IMG/VR virus record: IMGVR_UViG_3300009165_000019
Coordinates: 1-32,128 of that record
Reading direction: 5' to 3' (one strand)
Length of the DNA: 32,128 nt
DNA from: a virus
Shown here: positions 1 through 8,543 of the stretch, one piece after another
How the letters are laid out: every line of letters starts with the position of its first letter
How positions within the stretch are numbered: the stretch's first letter is position 1
Program-made: the position numbers and the translations under genes
Notes under the pieces: model-generated
The model's input: only the letters and a program-made list of their open reading frames with translations
What the model was told of the DNA's origin: nothing
Database searches by the model: none

Positions 1-53
1 GTCGCCAGGAGCCTTACCAGATTAGGCCATTCTCCGTAATTAAAGGGCGTGGA

Positions 54-87
54 CCGGAACCGGGAAGGACGTGGTGGACAGTTCCGG
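54..87. other. Inverted repeat near the left edge
   Basis: The arms CCGGAAC (54-60) and GTTCCGG (81-87) are perfect 7-bp complements around a 20-nt loop. They lie just downstream of the last minus-strand gene. No T-run follows on the minus strand, so this is not a standard intrinsic terminator. It could be an mRNA-end hairpin or chance. Nothing else is recognisable in 1-102, and no open frame with a plausible start is seen there. Confidence 0.3.
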
Positions 88-102
88 CCCACTGGGGAAA
101 AA

Positions 103-438
103 CTAAGGAATCCTGAGCACTGGCGCGGCCAATGTCCTGATCGTTCGTGTTGGTAAGCCACAGACCTCGTTTGAGTATCCGGACTCGTTGCCCTCTGCGT
201 CGTAAGCTGTAGCTACGAAACAGTAATTCTGGTTTAGTGTCAATTCCGTGACCTTGAATGTCAGTACTCCGCCAACGTCTGTAACGGTACCGTAGGAACC
301 TGATGCGGTCCCGTAGTGGAGCTTATAGCCCGTGACTCCCGTGCTGGCCGATGCGTTCCAAGCAAGCGTGATTTCCCCCGCTTCCCCACATGCGGCCATG
401 ATAATTAGGCAAACGATAACACTGAGTAATCTTTTCAT
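103..438 (-). CDS. Small FN3-domain lipoprotein, last gene of the lysis cassette
   Basis: A 111-aa protein. It begins with a lysine/arginine-led hydrophobic segment (residues 2-16) ending in M-A-A-C17, close to a lipobox, so Cys17 is the likely lipidated residue after signal peptidase II cleavage. Residues about 21-96 read as one fibronectin type III domain: an I-T-L-A-W start, G-Y-K-L-H-Y in the middle, and an A-Y-D-A-E-G-N-E-S-x-Y-S-N-E end, which is typical of FN3. The ATG overlaps the holin stop (ATGA), so the two are translationally coupled. In a Gram-negative host the product should be anchored in the inner or outer membrane. Possible roles are spanin-like lysis help, superinfection exclusion or host-surface modification; none can be chosen from sequence. 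Too long and too folded for a typical o-spanin. Confidence 0.8.
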   Translation of the reverse strand: MKRLLSVIVCLIIMAACGEAGEITLAWNASASTGVTGYKLHYGTASGSYGTVTDVGGVLTFKVTELTLNQNYCFVATAYDAEGNESGYSNEVCGLPTRTIRTLAAPVLRIP

Positions 439-908
439 TTTGTCCCCGTTATTTTCTTCACTGAGTTAGAAGTAGATCCAAGCCGTTCGAAGCTCCTGCC
501 AACAAACCAAACCGAACAAACACCACCCCATACATACCAGAATTCTGTGGGTAATTCAATCGGCGGGACTGCCTCTTTGGCGAAATAAACGATGTAGGGC
601 AGAATAATATGAGCAAGGAAGATTGCCACAAGACCGGCATAAACAATCATGGGCCTCGCCCGTTTGGTGAAATTGTCCGTCTGTTGCATTTCGGCGACAA
701 TGATTGCCTTCTGCGCGTCGATAATTGCGGCTTCGGCATCCATCGCCTTGACGGTCAATTCGTACTCTTTCATCTGGATTTCGTGACTGTTGGCCTCAAT
801 AGCGGCTTCCATTTCCGCTTTCTTTTCCGGAGTCAGCTTGAACGTCCCGACGACATCCTTAACAAGCTTACCCAGGCCGCCCCCGAATACTTCGGTTAAG
901 AAACTCAT
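435..908 (-). CDS. Holin of the GTA/3TM superfamily
   Basis: A 157-aa protein resembling the 3TM holin family first named from gene transfer agents. Residues 1-20 form an amphipathic Gly/Val-rich start. Residues 25-80 are a charged, Ala/Glu-rich helical (coiled-coil-like) segment. Then comes the family-typical R-A-R-P-M-I-V-Y stretch leading into a hydrophobic segment (87-109), and a second one (about 124-139) with a W-x-V-W-G pattern. Holins assemble in the inner membrane and time the release or activation of the endolysin. The start has a good ribosome site (AAAGGAG, 5 nt before ATG). It sits among other small membrane proteins, as expected for a lysis cassette, and its stop overlaps the lipoprotein start. 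Function in lysis is inferred from family and context. Confidence 0.8.
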   Translation of the reverse strand: MSFLTEVFGGGLGKLVKDVVGTFKLTPEKKAEMEAAIEANSHEIQMKEYELTVKAMDAEAAIIDAQKAIIVAEMQQTDNFTKRARPMIVYAGLVAIFLAHIILPYIVYFAKEAVPPIELPTEFWYVWGGVCSVWFVGRSFERLGSTSNSVKKITGTK

Positions 909-917
909 ATTTCTCCT

Positions 918-1100
918 TTACTTTGGCGGTAGAGGCGACTGCCCCAACCAAGCAAGCACCACTCCGGCCACAATTCCCAATGCAGCGAACACCACCTTAA
1001 TCTGAATCAAATCACCCCATGAAGATAGCGAATTACCCCACGGAGCAAGTGCGATTATGATTGAAAAGACAAGCACATACCACGGTCTGATTTTAGTCAT
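918..1100 (-). CDS. Small two-TM membrane protein, possible second holin/antiholin
   Basis: A 60-aa protein with two hydrophobic segments (residues about 8-22 and 34-52) separated by a short polar turn (N-S-L-S-S-W-G-D), and a short Pro/Lys tail. The ribosome site is very strong (AAGGAGGT three bases before ATG), suggesting high expression. It lies between the DUF5675 gene and the 3TM holin. Size, topology and position fit a class II holin or an antiholin, but no family signature is recognised. It could equally be an unrelated small membrane protein. Confidence 0.6.
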   Translation of the reverse strand: MTKIRPWYVLVFSIIIALAPWGNSLSSWGDLIQIKVVFAALGIVAGVVLAWLGQSPLPPK

Positions 1101-1109
1101 ACGACCTCC

Positions 1110-1490
1110 TTAAATCACATCCAAAAAAAACCAATTCTTCCCTTTGAGCTTTTGCATAAATTCGGTAAATCCAGCACCGCTTTGCAATATTGCCGGTTTG
1201 CCGTGCAATTCCCCGAACTGCTCCCCGATACCGACACATCCGTCAAGATCGATTTCGGTATTTGCCTTGTGAAACAGAATTCGACTGTGCCCCTGAACCT
1301 CGATCTCAAATGTCTCATACCCGCCCTTGTGGTACGTTGTGCGCTTGCAGATATGGATTCCTGCCGGGATCTTAACCGACAGGTTTTCGTAAGTGCGCTC
1401 CAAAGTGACGGCAATCGGAACATCATCAATCAAAAGAACTCCGAATGCCCCGGATTCGATAATCGAAATACGCTTGAGCGTGACGTTCAT
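1110..1490 (-). CDS. DUF5675 family protein in the lysis cassette
   Basis: A 126-aa protein matching the DUF5675 pattern. It starts with T-L-K-R plus an E-S-G-A-F-G-V-L segment, followed by L-E-R-T-Y (30-34), I-P-A-G-I-H-I-C (41-48), R-I-L-F-H-K-A-N-T (70-78), D-L-D-G-C-V-G-I-G (81-89) and a final A-I-L-Q-S-G-A-G-F-x-E-F-M block. The conserved His, Asp and Cys residues resemble the layout of a peptidase or transpeptidase-like fold. DUF5675 genes are common in phage lysis regions and are sometimes suspected of acting on peptidoglycan, but the activity is not established. No signal peptide or membrane segment. The start overlaps the upstream stop (ATGA). No other endolysin candidate is visible in the window, which makes this gene the best, though weak, candidate. 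Confidence 0.75.
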   Translation of the reverse strand: MNVTLKRISIIESGAFGVLLIDDVPIAVTLERTYENLSVKIPAGIHICKRTTYHKGGYETFEIEVQGHSRILFHKANTEIDLDGCVGIGEQFGELHGKPAILQSGAGFTEFMQKLKGKNWFFLDVI

Positions 1491-1687
1491 TTTATCAGAT
1501 GCTCCTTAATGATTCTGATATCGTCTTTCATTTCTCCGATATTCTGGTCGATGTTTCTGTGAATTACGGCGCAAGTCTCCTTGCTAGCATACTTCCCGTT
1601 CCGCATTTTCTCGACCAAACTTCCAGATCCGAAAACCACAACTGCTGCCGCTGCTACAATTGGCCAGGCTTCAAGTAAATTCTGCAT
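1487..1687 (-). CDS. Small single-TM protein of the lysis region
   Basis: A 66-aa protein with one N-terminal hydrophobic segment (residues about 9-21, rich in Ala/Val) and a charged, helical C-terminal part (residues 25-66) with no Pro. The ribosome site GGAG lies 7 nt before ATG. The topology (N-terminal anchor, soluble helical tail) is like an inner-membrane spanin or a small accessory holin-like protein. An i-spanin is usually longer, so the role is uncertain. First gene of the lysis group after the tail spike. Confidence 0.6.
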   Translation of the reverse strand: MQNLLEAWPIVAAAAVVVFGSGSLVEKMRNGKYASKETCAVIHRNIDQNIGEMKDDIRIIKEHLIK

Positions 1688-1731
1688 GTGCGTTCTCCAG
1701 GTTAATAAGCGGGTTGTTCTAATTGTTGCTC

Positions 1732-3795
1732 CTAAGTATTGTCGCTTCTACTTAACTCATACCATTTACCATCTGCCTTCTGAATCAATGTTAAAGTATC
1801 AGTTGCGGCCATAACAAAGTTCGCGCTACCATTTAGGAATATGTTTGTGCCATCAGTGATTGTAATTGCATGCTCGGACACAATAGTAATTACCTGCCCT
1901 TCGATTCCATCATCAAAGTCGGTAATAGTCGTTGTACCTCCAGTCACAAAGTTATTGCCGCCAAGTACGGAAGGAGTAGCATCATCGGCAAGTGTGATGA
2001 ATGGACTTAATACAAACGCTCCCATCATACGGGAATAGGAATCATCTAGGGATCTAGGAGATGCATGAGGTATTTTGATGCCCTCTACAAGAATAGGCTC
2101 GCTCATGTAGACATCGCCAGTCACAGTCCCACTTGATACGCCCTTTATTGATACTTTAACATACGTTGCATCAGATGGGATTCTTGCAATAGCTGTTAGT
2201 AATCTCCATGTATCGTCACCTGGATGACTGTCATTACCCCATCCCGCGCCTCCAGTACCATCTGCCCATATCTTAATGTTACCAGCACTAGCCACATCAG
2301 TTTTACACCAGGCGCTCATAGATACCGTCTTACCGGCTAATCGGGCAACAGGTATGTCTGTAATGGCAGTACCACCAGCAATATATGCTGAAACAATCGG
2401 ATTACTAGCCACACCAGTTAGTTTTATACTATATGTACTCCCATGAATTGTTGATGATTCTTGCGTCACAGTAGCCGCATCCAAGATCCATCCAAAGGGT
2501 TTTGTTCCATCCCAATGTTTAAAGTTGGAATTAGGTATAAGATTTGTAGTAGAGTAGTTTTCACCAGAACCGGGATAGTTATATCCAATAGATCCATTGG
2601 TTGTTACATCATTACTAAAGCCTTCATCCACAGTCCATGAGTCATGATTGTGAGCATACTGATTATGAATGATGATATTATTTCTACTACTATTTGAGGT
2701 TAAGTTTATTAATCTTGTTGGGTTCCCTGATCCCGCTTCGCAGTAAACATTATCTACCTTGTTTCCGGTACCACTTATCTTTAATACATCGTCAACGCCA
2801 TCTGCCGAGGCATCCCATGATAATCCGCCTCCAAACCAGGTATTATTATTACCCTTAATCTCAACAAGCGTTGTCCATTTACCTCCAACCGCTACATTAC
2901 TTAATACATTGGCATTAGAATTAGGTATGCTATTTCCATCTATCGTTAATCCAACAGTTCCCTGAGTCGTGTTATTTAAATATATTTCACTGAATCGACT
3001 AAAATACACACCGCTGGTTCCAGCAATTCCAATTTTGATACCGTTAGTATCGAATTGCCTGATATATATTTGATGTACATCTAATAATATTCCACTACTT
3101 ATAAGTATTCCACTTTGCGTTGTATCCTGACTATATAATGTAAATCCGGATAATTTTGTCCCATTACCTCCAGAGAATGTAATTGCATATCCAGTTCCGT
3201 AGAAATTTATAGTTGTATTTTGAGAATTTTCTCCAACTAGACCTGTATTGGTAAATGTGACACTTGAGTTAAGTCTATAGGTTCCAGAAGGAATACGTAC
3301 TTCACCAAGTAGGACTCCTGCTATATTAAATGCAGATGAACAATCAGTTGCTCCATCCCCAACTGCACCCCACCACCCAGGATAAACAGTTCCAGGCGTT
3401 GTGAATCTCAGCATGTCAACAGTGGTGATTGTCTGCCGTTTCCCGGCGATGATGTGTTCGGGACTGTAGACCGTAAACGTTTCCGAAGCAGCTCTGGCAA
3501 GTGTAGCGCCCGGCATGAACTCGACGTTCACATTGCTCGACACCGTGATACTCGCATTCAGCGTGTACGTCCCCGGAGGAAACAGAAGTGTGCCCCCGGC
3601 ATCATCGGCATAGGCTTCCGCTGCCGCGATGTCCACCGCCTCACACACGCCGTCATGGTCTTGATCGTAGGCGGAACTTGTCACATCTACCCATGGCTTT
3701 TGAGCCACATACAGAGTGTTGACGCTAGAAACGTTCTGTTGAGCCAGTAATGGCAGGCAGAGAAACAGAAATATTATGCAAAGAAGTTTTTTCAT
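1732..3795 (-). CDS. Tail spike / depolymerase with pectate-lyase beta-helix and signal peptide
   Basis: About 687 aa from the second in-frame ATG, which I prefer because GGTGA lies about 9 nt upstream; an alternative ATG at 3804 overlaps the previous stop. The N-terminus (M-K-K-L-L-C-I-I-F-L-F-L-C-L-P-L-L-A-Q-Q) is a textbook Sec signal peptide, unusual for a phage tail spike. Residues about 30-120 and 130-400 carry pectate-lyase-3-type repeats (T-L-L-F-P-P-G-T-Y; G-W-W-G-A-V-G-D-G-A-T-D) leading into a right-handed beta-helix rich in Asn/Gly/Ser. Residues about 415-570 look like a jelly-roll carbohydrate-binding module (N-L-I-P-N-S-N-F...). The last 90 residues resemble the C-terminal cap seen in other phage spikes. 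Expected to bind or cleave a surface polysaccharide; substrate unknown. Base composition changes near 3400. Confidence 0.85.
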   Translation of the reverse strand: MKKLLCIIFLFLCLPLLAQQNVSSVNTLYVAQKPWVDVTSSAYDQDHDGVCEAVDIAAAEAYADDAGGTLLFPPGTYTLNASITVSSNVNVEFMPGATLARAASETFTVYSPEHIIAGKRQTITTVDMLRFTTPGTVYPGWWGAVGDGATDCSSAFNIAGVLLGEVRIPSGTYRLNSSVTFTNTGLVGENSQNTTINFYGTGYAITFSGGNGTKLSGFTLYSQDTTQSGILISSGILLDVHQIYIRQFDTNGIKIGIAGTSGVYFSRFSEIYLNNTTQGTVGLTIDGNSIPNSNANVLSNVAVGGKWTTLVEIKGNNNTWFGGGLSWDASADGVDDVLKISGTGNKVDNVYCEAGSGNPTRLINLTSNSSRNNIIIHNQYAHNHDSWTVDEGFSNDVTTNGSIGYNYPGSGENYSTTNLIPNSNFKHWDGTKPFGWILDAATVTQESSTIHGSTYSIKLTGVASNPIVSAYIAGGTAITDIPVARLAGKTVSMSAWCKTDVASAGNIKIWADGTGGAGWGNDSHPGDDTWRLLTAIARIPSDATYVKVSIKGVSSGTVTGDVYMSEPILVEGIKIPHASPRSLDDSYSRMMGAFVLSPFITLADDATPSVLGGNNFVTGGTTTITDFDDGIEGQVITIVSEHAITITDGTNIFLNGSANFVMAATDTLTLIQKADGKWYELSRSDNT

Positions 3796-3800
3796 AATTA

Positions 3801-6032
3801 TCATTCACCCATTAATGCGCTTTTGACTCCTCTAAAGACGCCTGATGCGTAGCTTCCCACTCCGGCAGCAAGCGCTATCCACCCAAGACGTTTATACTTT
3901 TTTACCTTATCAATCTTATCCTGAGCTTCCTGTTCTTTCCTTATCAATTGCTGTTTTTTCATGGAAACCGCATGTCTAAGTTCATCGTTCTTTCTTCTGT
4001 AATTTGCTTCAATTTTCTTGCGCTCGAAGTTCAGTTGATTCTTTTCAGTGCCGGATATTGTCGAAGCCTTATTTCTCAATTCGTCAATTTTGGTCTGTAT
4101 TCGAGTGAGTTCGGCTTTTTTCTTTGTGATTTCTGAAGAGTTTTCAACGGCTTTCGTTATTCGGGCCGCTTCCGCTTCCTTATATTGTTGCGCTATTTTG
4201 GCAAGTCCTTCCTTGGATGCCCCGGCTATCTCATCGCCTCGCTTGATCTGATCTTCAGAAAACCATAACGATTTAACTTCCCGGTCCATCGCCTTCCATC
4301 TTTTTGAGAATTCCTGCGGTCCTTCGCGTAAGAGTTCGTCGGCGACTTGTGATTTTGCCGCTTCAATCGTCGGACGGTCAACTTGGTACATCCATGCATC
4401 TAAGGCGACCGGATCGGTGAGCCTTGTGGCATCACCATACCGTTCCATCGTTTTTCGTGCCGCCTTAGCTTCAGCAGTGCCGAAAACCGAATCGCGGTAT
4501 CGAAGCACTTCAACTTCCTTATCCATCAACTTGATTGCTTCATCCCCGCCGTCCTTGAATTGGGATACCTGCTTACGAATTGTCCCGCCTAGCTTATTGG
4601 ATAAATCTCTCGCAATGGCTTGAGAGGCATCGGTAAAAGCAACATCGGCGTCGTGATAGCCGATTTTGTTAAGAGCCGCTCTTGTGTTCAATGCCTGTTC
4701 GAGGCTCAATGGCGCATCGGATTCGTAGAGTTGTTTCAAGGCACGGGCAGCGGGGGAACCGTTATTCGCAGCTACTTGAATCTCACCTTCCATTGTTTCG
4801 TATTTACTCGCCAGGGAAGCACGAAGTTCCGCCGTATCTATCATTCCGGGGATTTCTTTTTCAACGGTTTCCATGATCGGACGCCCCGCCTCATCGAGAA
4901 CCTTGCTAGGCTTCTGCGTAACCTGAGTGACAATATTCTTCGGGCGCTTGGATATGTCGATTATTCCCTTGTGAGTTTCATGTTCAATACCCTGAATTTC
5001 ATTGTACGTTGTGGCTCTTGATTTAGTAGCTTGGCCGAACTTGCCGCCGAAAGATATCTTGTCGGGCGGCTTACCAAAACCATATCTGTATTCTTCCGCT
5101 TGCTTTTCCACTCGTCCCTGAAGCGCTTGTTCCTGTGCTGCCTTTTGGCCTCGAAGCGCTTGGATGTTCCGACGATTCTGAACAGTCTGATCCGCACTAA
5201 CTTCGGTTAGCATCTCACTGACATTTCTTCGCCCTTGCTGAAGGTTCTGGATTTCCTTTTCAATCGGGCTTACCAATGACTGTTCGTTAATCTCTCTCGC
5301 CTGCTCTACTGCATCAAGTTCCTGAGCTTTATTTGCCTGTAATCCAGATCGAACATCGCCGACTTCTTGGGCAACTTGGTTTCTCAGGATCGGCATGTCT
5401 CGCTTGATCTGTTTTGCTTCCGCATATGTCATTTTGGGTATTCGTCGCGCAGTGGTTCCGGATTCTCCCGACAAGGTGATAGCCTCAATAATTGATGCCG
5501 GCAGTTTGGCTTTCATTGCGTCCCATACTCCAGGCATTAACATTGTTTCGCTAATCAGATCCATTACTTCTGCGGCTTCTTTGTCGCTTGCCATCGGTCT
5601 ATTTCGTTCGAGATTTAAGACGCTCCCGCCAAGCGCGTTTGTCGGATCGTATACCCGACGAATGATATTCATAAGAGGCCTGGTTAGTCTTTCGGGAATA
5701 GATAATGCTGCACGAATATCTCCTTGTCCGGCTTTGTATGAATCTAGGGCAAGATTCGTCCCCCACTGAATAGCCTGATTCAAAGGCTTATCCGCATCAA
5801 TCCTTTGCTGTTCTTCAGACTTGGCTTGCTGGACCTCTTCGGGAGTTGCCGCCCGCATGACGGACGTATCAGTGATAGGAGTGCCGGCATTCATATTGAC
5901 CATAGGAGCATAATCCGGATGTTTGGCAATAATCCTATTCACAAGTTCGTCATCATTCACTTCAGCATATTCTGGATATTTAGCTTTTATCTTAGCCGCA
6001 AAATCAGTTATCGATAAAGGTTGACTTGACAT
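3801..6032 (-). CDS. Large ejection / internal virion protein
   Basis: A 743-aa protein, start TAATG-coupled to the gene before it. Residues 7-44 hold two copies of a short pattern seen at the N-terminus of phage internal proteins (K-Y-P-E-Y-A-E-V-x-D-D-E-L-V, then K-H-P-D-Y-A-P-M). The rest is mostly charged helix: long coiled-coil-like stretches at about 215-320 and 620-710 rich in Gln, Lys and Glu. The C-terminus has a short hydrophobic, Gly/Ala-containing segment (about 718-735). No lytic transglycosylase or peptidase motif is seen. Position after two other ejection-like genes and before the tail spike fits the large pilot protein of a P22/epsilon15-type injection apparatus (role like P22 gp16), which would cross or line the envelope during DNA entry. 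Assignment rests on architecture and position. Confidence 0.7.
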   Translation of the reverse strand: MSSQPLSITDFAAKIKAKYPEYAEVNDDELVNRIIAKHPDYAPMVNMNAGTPITDTSVMRAATPEEVQQAKSEEQQRIDADKPLNQAIQWGTNLALDSYKAGQGDIRAALSIPERLTRPLMNIIRRVYDPTNALGGSVLNLERNRPMASDKEAAEVMDLISETMLMPGVWDAMKAKLPASIIEAITLSGESGTTARRIPKMTYAEAKQIKRDMPILRNQVAQEVGDVRSGLQANKAQELDAVEQAREINEQSLVSPIEKEIQNLQQGRRNVSEMLTEVSADQTVQNRRNIQALRGQKAAQEQALQGRVEKQAEEYRYGFGKPPDKISFGGKFGQATKSRATTYNEIQGIEHETHKGIIDISKRPKNIVTQVTQKPSKVLDEAGRPIMETVEKEIPGMIDTAELRASLASKYETMEGEIQVAANNGSPAARALKQLYESDAPLSLEQALNTRAALNKIGYHDADVAFTDASQAIARDLSNKLGGTIRKQVSQFKDGGDEAIKLMDKEVEVLRYRDSVFGTAEAKAARKTMERYGDATRLTDPVALDAWMYQVDRPTIEAAKSQVADELLREGPQEFSKRWKAMDREVKSLWFSEDQIKRGDEIAGASKEGLAKIAQQYKEAEAARITKAVENSSEITKKKAELTRIQTKIDELRNKASTISGTEKNQLNFERKKIEANYRRKNDELRHAVSMKKQQLIRKEQEAQDKIDKVKKYKRLGWIALAAGVGSYASGVFRGVKSALMGE

Positions 6033-7336
6033 TAAAATAACCCCAAAGGATCAGATTTCGGTTTAATGGCCGGTTGTGGTCCAGACGGAGACACTAAGGG
6101 AGTTTTCCCACTTCGTCTATCAATAAGGCGCTGTGTTTCTTCCATAAACGCATTAAGATCGGAAAAGAATTTCACTTCAGACGTATTCACACTTGGCATC
6201 AATCGTTCTAATCTTTTATATTCAGTTTCATTAATTTGCGCTCCCGATCTCGCCCTGAGCAAAACATCTTTAAGGTTATTCGAAATCCTTATAAGTTTGC
6301 TTATGTCCGGAGTTGTGCCACTAATTTTATTCTTTACCTCTGTCGCCCATCCTACGCCCCAACCAATAACATCCCTGTTTTTATCCGCTAAACCTTTTAA
6401 TTCTTTGGATTGCCCCATCATTTCATCAAGAAGGGAAATGTCCTTACGTTCTTCTGATGTGATTTCTTTCCTTGTTCCTTCTGGAGCGTATTCGGTTTTC
6501 CCCGTACTTGGTTGATACCACAGAGGATTTCCTTCGGGAGTGTTGAGTAATTTCCATCCTGATCCATATTGATTAGCAACATATCCCAGTGCTTTTTCTA
6601 TCGCCTGCTTTCTATTCTTTTCAGATTCCGAAGGATTTGTAATTGTATAAAGATCGGCCAATTCTTCATTTAATGATTGTTTGTCTTTATCTGTGTTTGT
6701 CTTATTAATTTGAGCTTGTTGGAACGGATTCAATCCCGTATCCTTATCCGGCATTGTTCTTTCAGCCGCCGTAACATCCAATTCCGCTTTTCTTGCTTCC
6801 AGTCTAGATTTAATCAATTCATTCGTATTGTAGTACATACCCATCGTAACCGGATCAAAGTGAAGCGGAATCTTTGCTTTCATATCAGCCGGGATATCCA
6901 TAGTGGAAAGCATCGACTGGTACGCCGCCTCCTGATTCTCGGGCGGAAGCGTCATGATATTCCTTATGCCTTCGCTGAACGGCTTCATCTTTTTATCAAT
7001 TATTTCCAGTTCTTCTTTGGTTGCTGATTTGATTTTATCATTGATGGTTAAGACGGAAGTAAGCGCCTCATCTGCCGCACGAGGACCATATTTCTTGTAT
7101 AGCGCAACTCTGGCCTTCCCGACATCAACATTGCCCTCTTCGTCCGTATAATCGGCAATAGTCTGATTTACGCCTAATGTGATCTCGGCTTTCTTCCGGG
7201 CTTCTTCCTGAGCCATTTCATTCATTTGATTCTGTTGCTGCATGTTCTTCAATGACATTACCTGCCCGTATTGTTCGAGCGGATTAGGCATTTGCATTGG
7301 TTGAACCTGCATTGCAATTCTAGGATCTATAGGCAT
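6032..7336 (-). CDS. Probable ejection protein
   Basis: A 434-aa, mostly helical, Gln/Met/Lys-rich protein. The start is M-P-I-D-P-R-I-A-M-Q-V followed by a Gln/Met/Asn-rich stretch (12-40), like many phage structural proteins placed after the neck. The middle part is charged and lacks membrane segments. Residues about 320-415 include a regular helical block (I-R-I-S-N-N-L, L-R-A-R-S-G-A-Q-I-N-E-T-E) that recurs in phage DNA-ejection proteins. The ribosome site AGGAG is 9 nt from ATG. It sits between a 398-aa and a 743-aa ejection-like gene, so the three probably form the injected protein set, like P22 gp7/gp20/gp16 in role. I recognise no catalytic motif. Confidence 0.65.
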   Translation of the reverse strand: MPIDPRIAMQVQPMQMPNPLEQYGQVMSLKNMQQQNQMNEMAQEEARKKAEITLGVNQTIADYTDEEGNVDVGKARVALYKKYGPRAADEALTSVLTINDKIKSATKEELEIIDKKMKPFSEGIRNIMTLPPENQEAAYQSMLSTMDIPADMKAKIPLHFDPVTMGMYYNTNELIKSRLEARKAELDVTAAERTMPDKDTGLNPFQQAQINKTNTDKDKQSLNEELADLYTITNPSESEKNRKQAIEKALGYVANQYGSGWKLLNTPEGNPLWYQPSTGKTEYAPEGTRKEITSEERKDISLLDEMMGQSKELKGLADKNRDVIGWGVGWATEVKNKISGTTPDISKLIRISNNLKDVLLRARSGAQINETEYKRLERLMPSVNTSEVKFFSDLNAFMEETQRLIDRRSGKTPLVSPSGPQPAIKPKSDPLGLF

Positions 7337-7346
7337 ATGGTTGCTC

Positions 7347-8543
7347 CTACTTCTTTAATAATTGACTCATCATGTAATACTGCCCTGGAAGAGCGGCGAT
7401 ATTGCCTAATGCACCGCTCCATGCGTTTGCGCTTCCTACCGTTCCACTGGCTCGCGCATTTGCGGCCTGTGTAGCCAGATCACCTTGAACAGCGGCGGAA
7501 TTCATCATGATGCTGGACGAGTTATTCGCCGAATTGGTTGCTGAATTACCTACTGATTGAGCCGAGGTCTGCCCAAGTCCCGCTAATGCCGCCAGTCGAT
7601 TAAATCGGTCATTACGATCTGCGGAAGTTCGATTCCATACATTGCTATATTCCGCTGAAGCCAGATTTTGATTGAATTCCAGCATTGCTTTAGCGGCAGT
7701 CCCGCCAAACGGCATTCCTTTATCTACCAGGAATCGGTTGACGGTATTCTCTCCTTGCTCTTGACGGAAGGCGTATCCGGGATCCTGTTGCCAGTTCTGC
7801 ATAACTTCAGACATCGGTTGAGCTAATTCTCCGGTTGTTCCTGAAGTTATTGGAGACGGAGTCGCGTCGGTAGTTGTCTGCCTTTCCGGTCCAGTAAGCC
7901 CGGTTTTATCCGTTCCCGTGCTATACATCATTCCGGTATTCGGATCTATTGTCATCCCGCTTGGCGTTTTCACGTTTGAAGTTTGCGCGTTCGCAGTTGT
8001 ACCGGACAAGTTGCTTTTCTGAGATTCCAATGCCTGCAATGCAGATTGATATTGGGATTTAGCTTTAATATATTCAGGATTTGTCATTGCACTTTTACCT
8101 AATATACTTCCTGAACCCATCGTCTCCCATTTGCTGTAATTGGAAGTGCCCCAATCATTATTCAATTTTTCAATTTGAGCGTTTATTTCAGCCAGTTTTT
8201 GCTGATTCTGATATGCTGTCTGTTGGCCTGAACCGACATAGGGCATCTGTTGGGTTGGCATTACCTGTTGCGCCGCCGGCGTGGGAACGCCCATAAGGTT
8301 TCCCAACTGATATGCGGCTCCGGCCCCGGTCTGAAGCCAGGGAAGTTGATCCGACCGGACGTTATACATGGATTCCCGCTGAAGTTGCAAGGCTTCTTGT
8401 TCAGTCTGTCTTGTCAAATCGGCAGCATATTGCGTTGCTTCCGCCTGAGTCCTAGCGGCTGAACCGGCAGCACTAGCGCCCATTGCGCCCCCGGCTAAAC
8501 TTGCAATTGCGCTTCCACCTATTGCTACGGCTATGAAAGACAT
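7347..8543 (-). CDS. DNA-transfer / ejection protein with Gly/Ala-rich hydrophobic N-terminus
   Basis: A 398-aa protein. Residues 4-30 are hydrophobic and Gly/Ala/Ser-rich (V-A-I-G-G-S-A-I-A-S-L-A-G-G-A), a typical start for phage DNA-transfer proteins that insert in membranes on injection. Residues 30-65 are a Gln/Glu-rich helix. Residues about 66-85 hold the frequent motif D-Q-L-P-W-L-Q-T-G-A-G-A-A-Y-Q-L-G. The middle is low-complexity Thr/Ser/Gly. Residues about 245-345 hold the conserved block W-Q-Q-D-P-G-Y-A-F-R-Q-E-Q-G, followed by G-M-P-F-G-G-T-A, also typical of the family. The C-terminus is Ser/Asn/Ala-rich. A strong GGAGG lies 7 nt before ATG. The start overlaps the upstream gene by 13 nt. 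Expected to be inside the virion and ejected with the DNA. Confidence 0.75.
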   Translation of the reverse strand: MSFIAVAIGGSAIASLAGGAMGASAAGSAARTQAEATQYAADLTRQTEQEALQLQRESMYNVRSDQLPWLQTGAGAAYQLGNLMGVPTPAAQQVMPTQQMPYVGSGQQTAYQNQQKLAEINAQIEKLNNDWGTSNYSKWETMGSGSILGKSAMTNPEYIKAKSQYQSALQALESQKSNLSGTTANAQTSNVKTPSGMTIDPNTGMMYSTGTDKTGLTGPERQTTTDATPSPITSGTTGELAQPMSEVMQNWQQDPGYAFRQEQGENTVNRFLVDKGMPFGGTAAKAMLEFNQNLASAEYSNVWNRTSADRNDRFNRLAALAGLGQTSAQSVGNSATNSANNSSSIMMNSAAVQGDLATQAANARASGTVGSANAWSGALGNIAALPGQYYMMSQLLKK

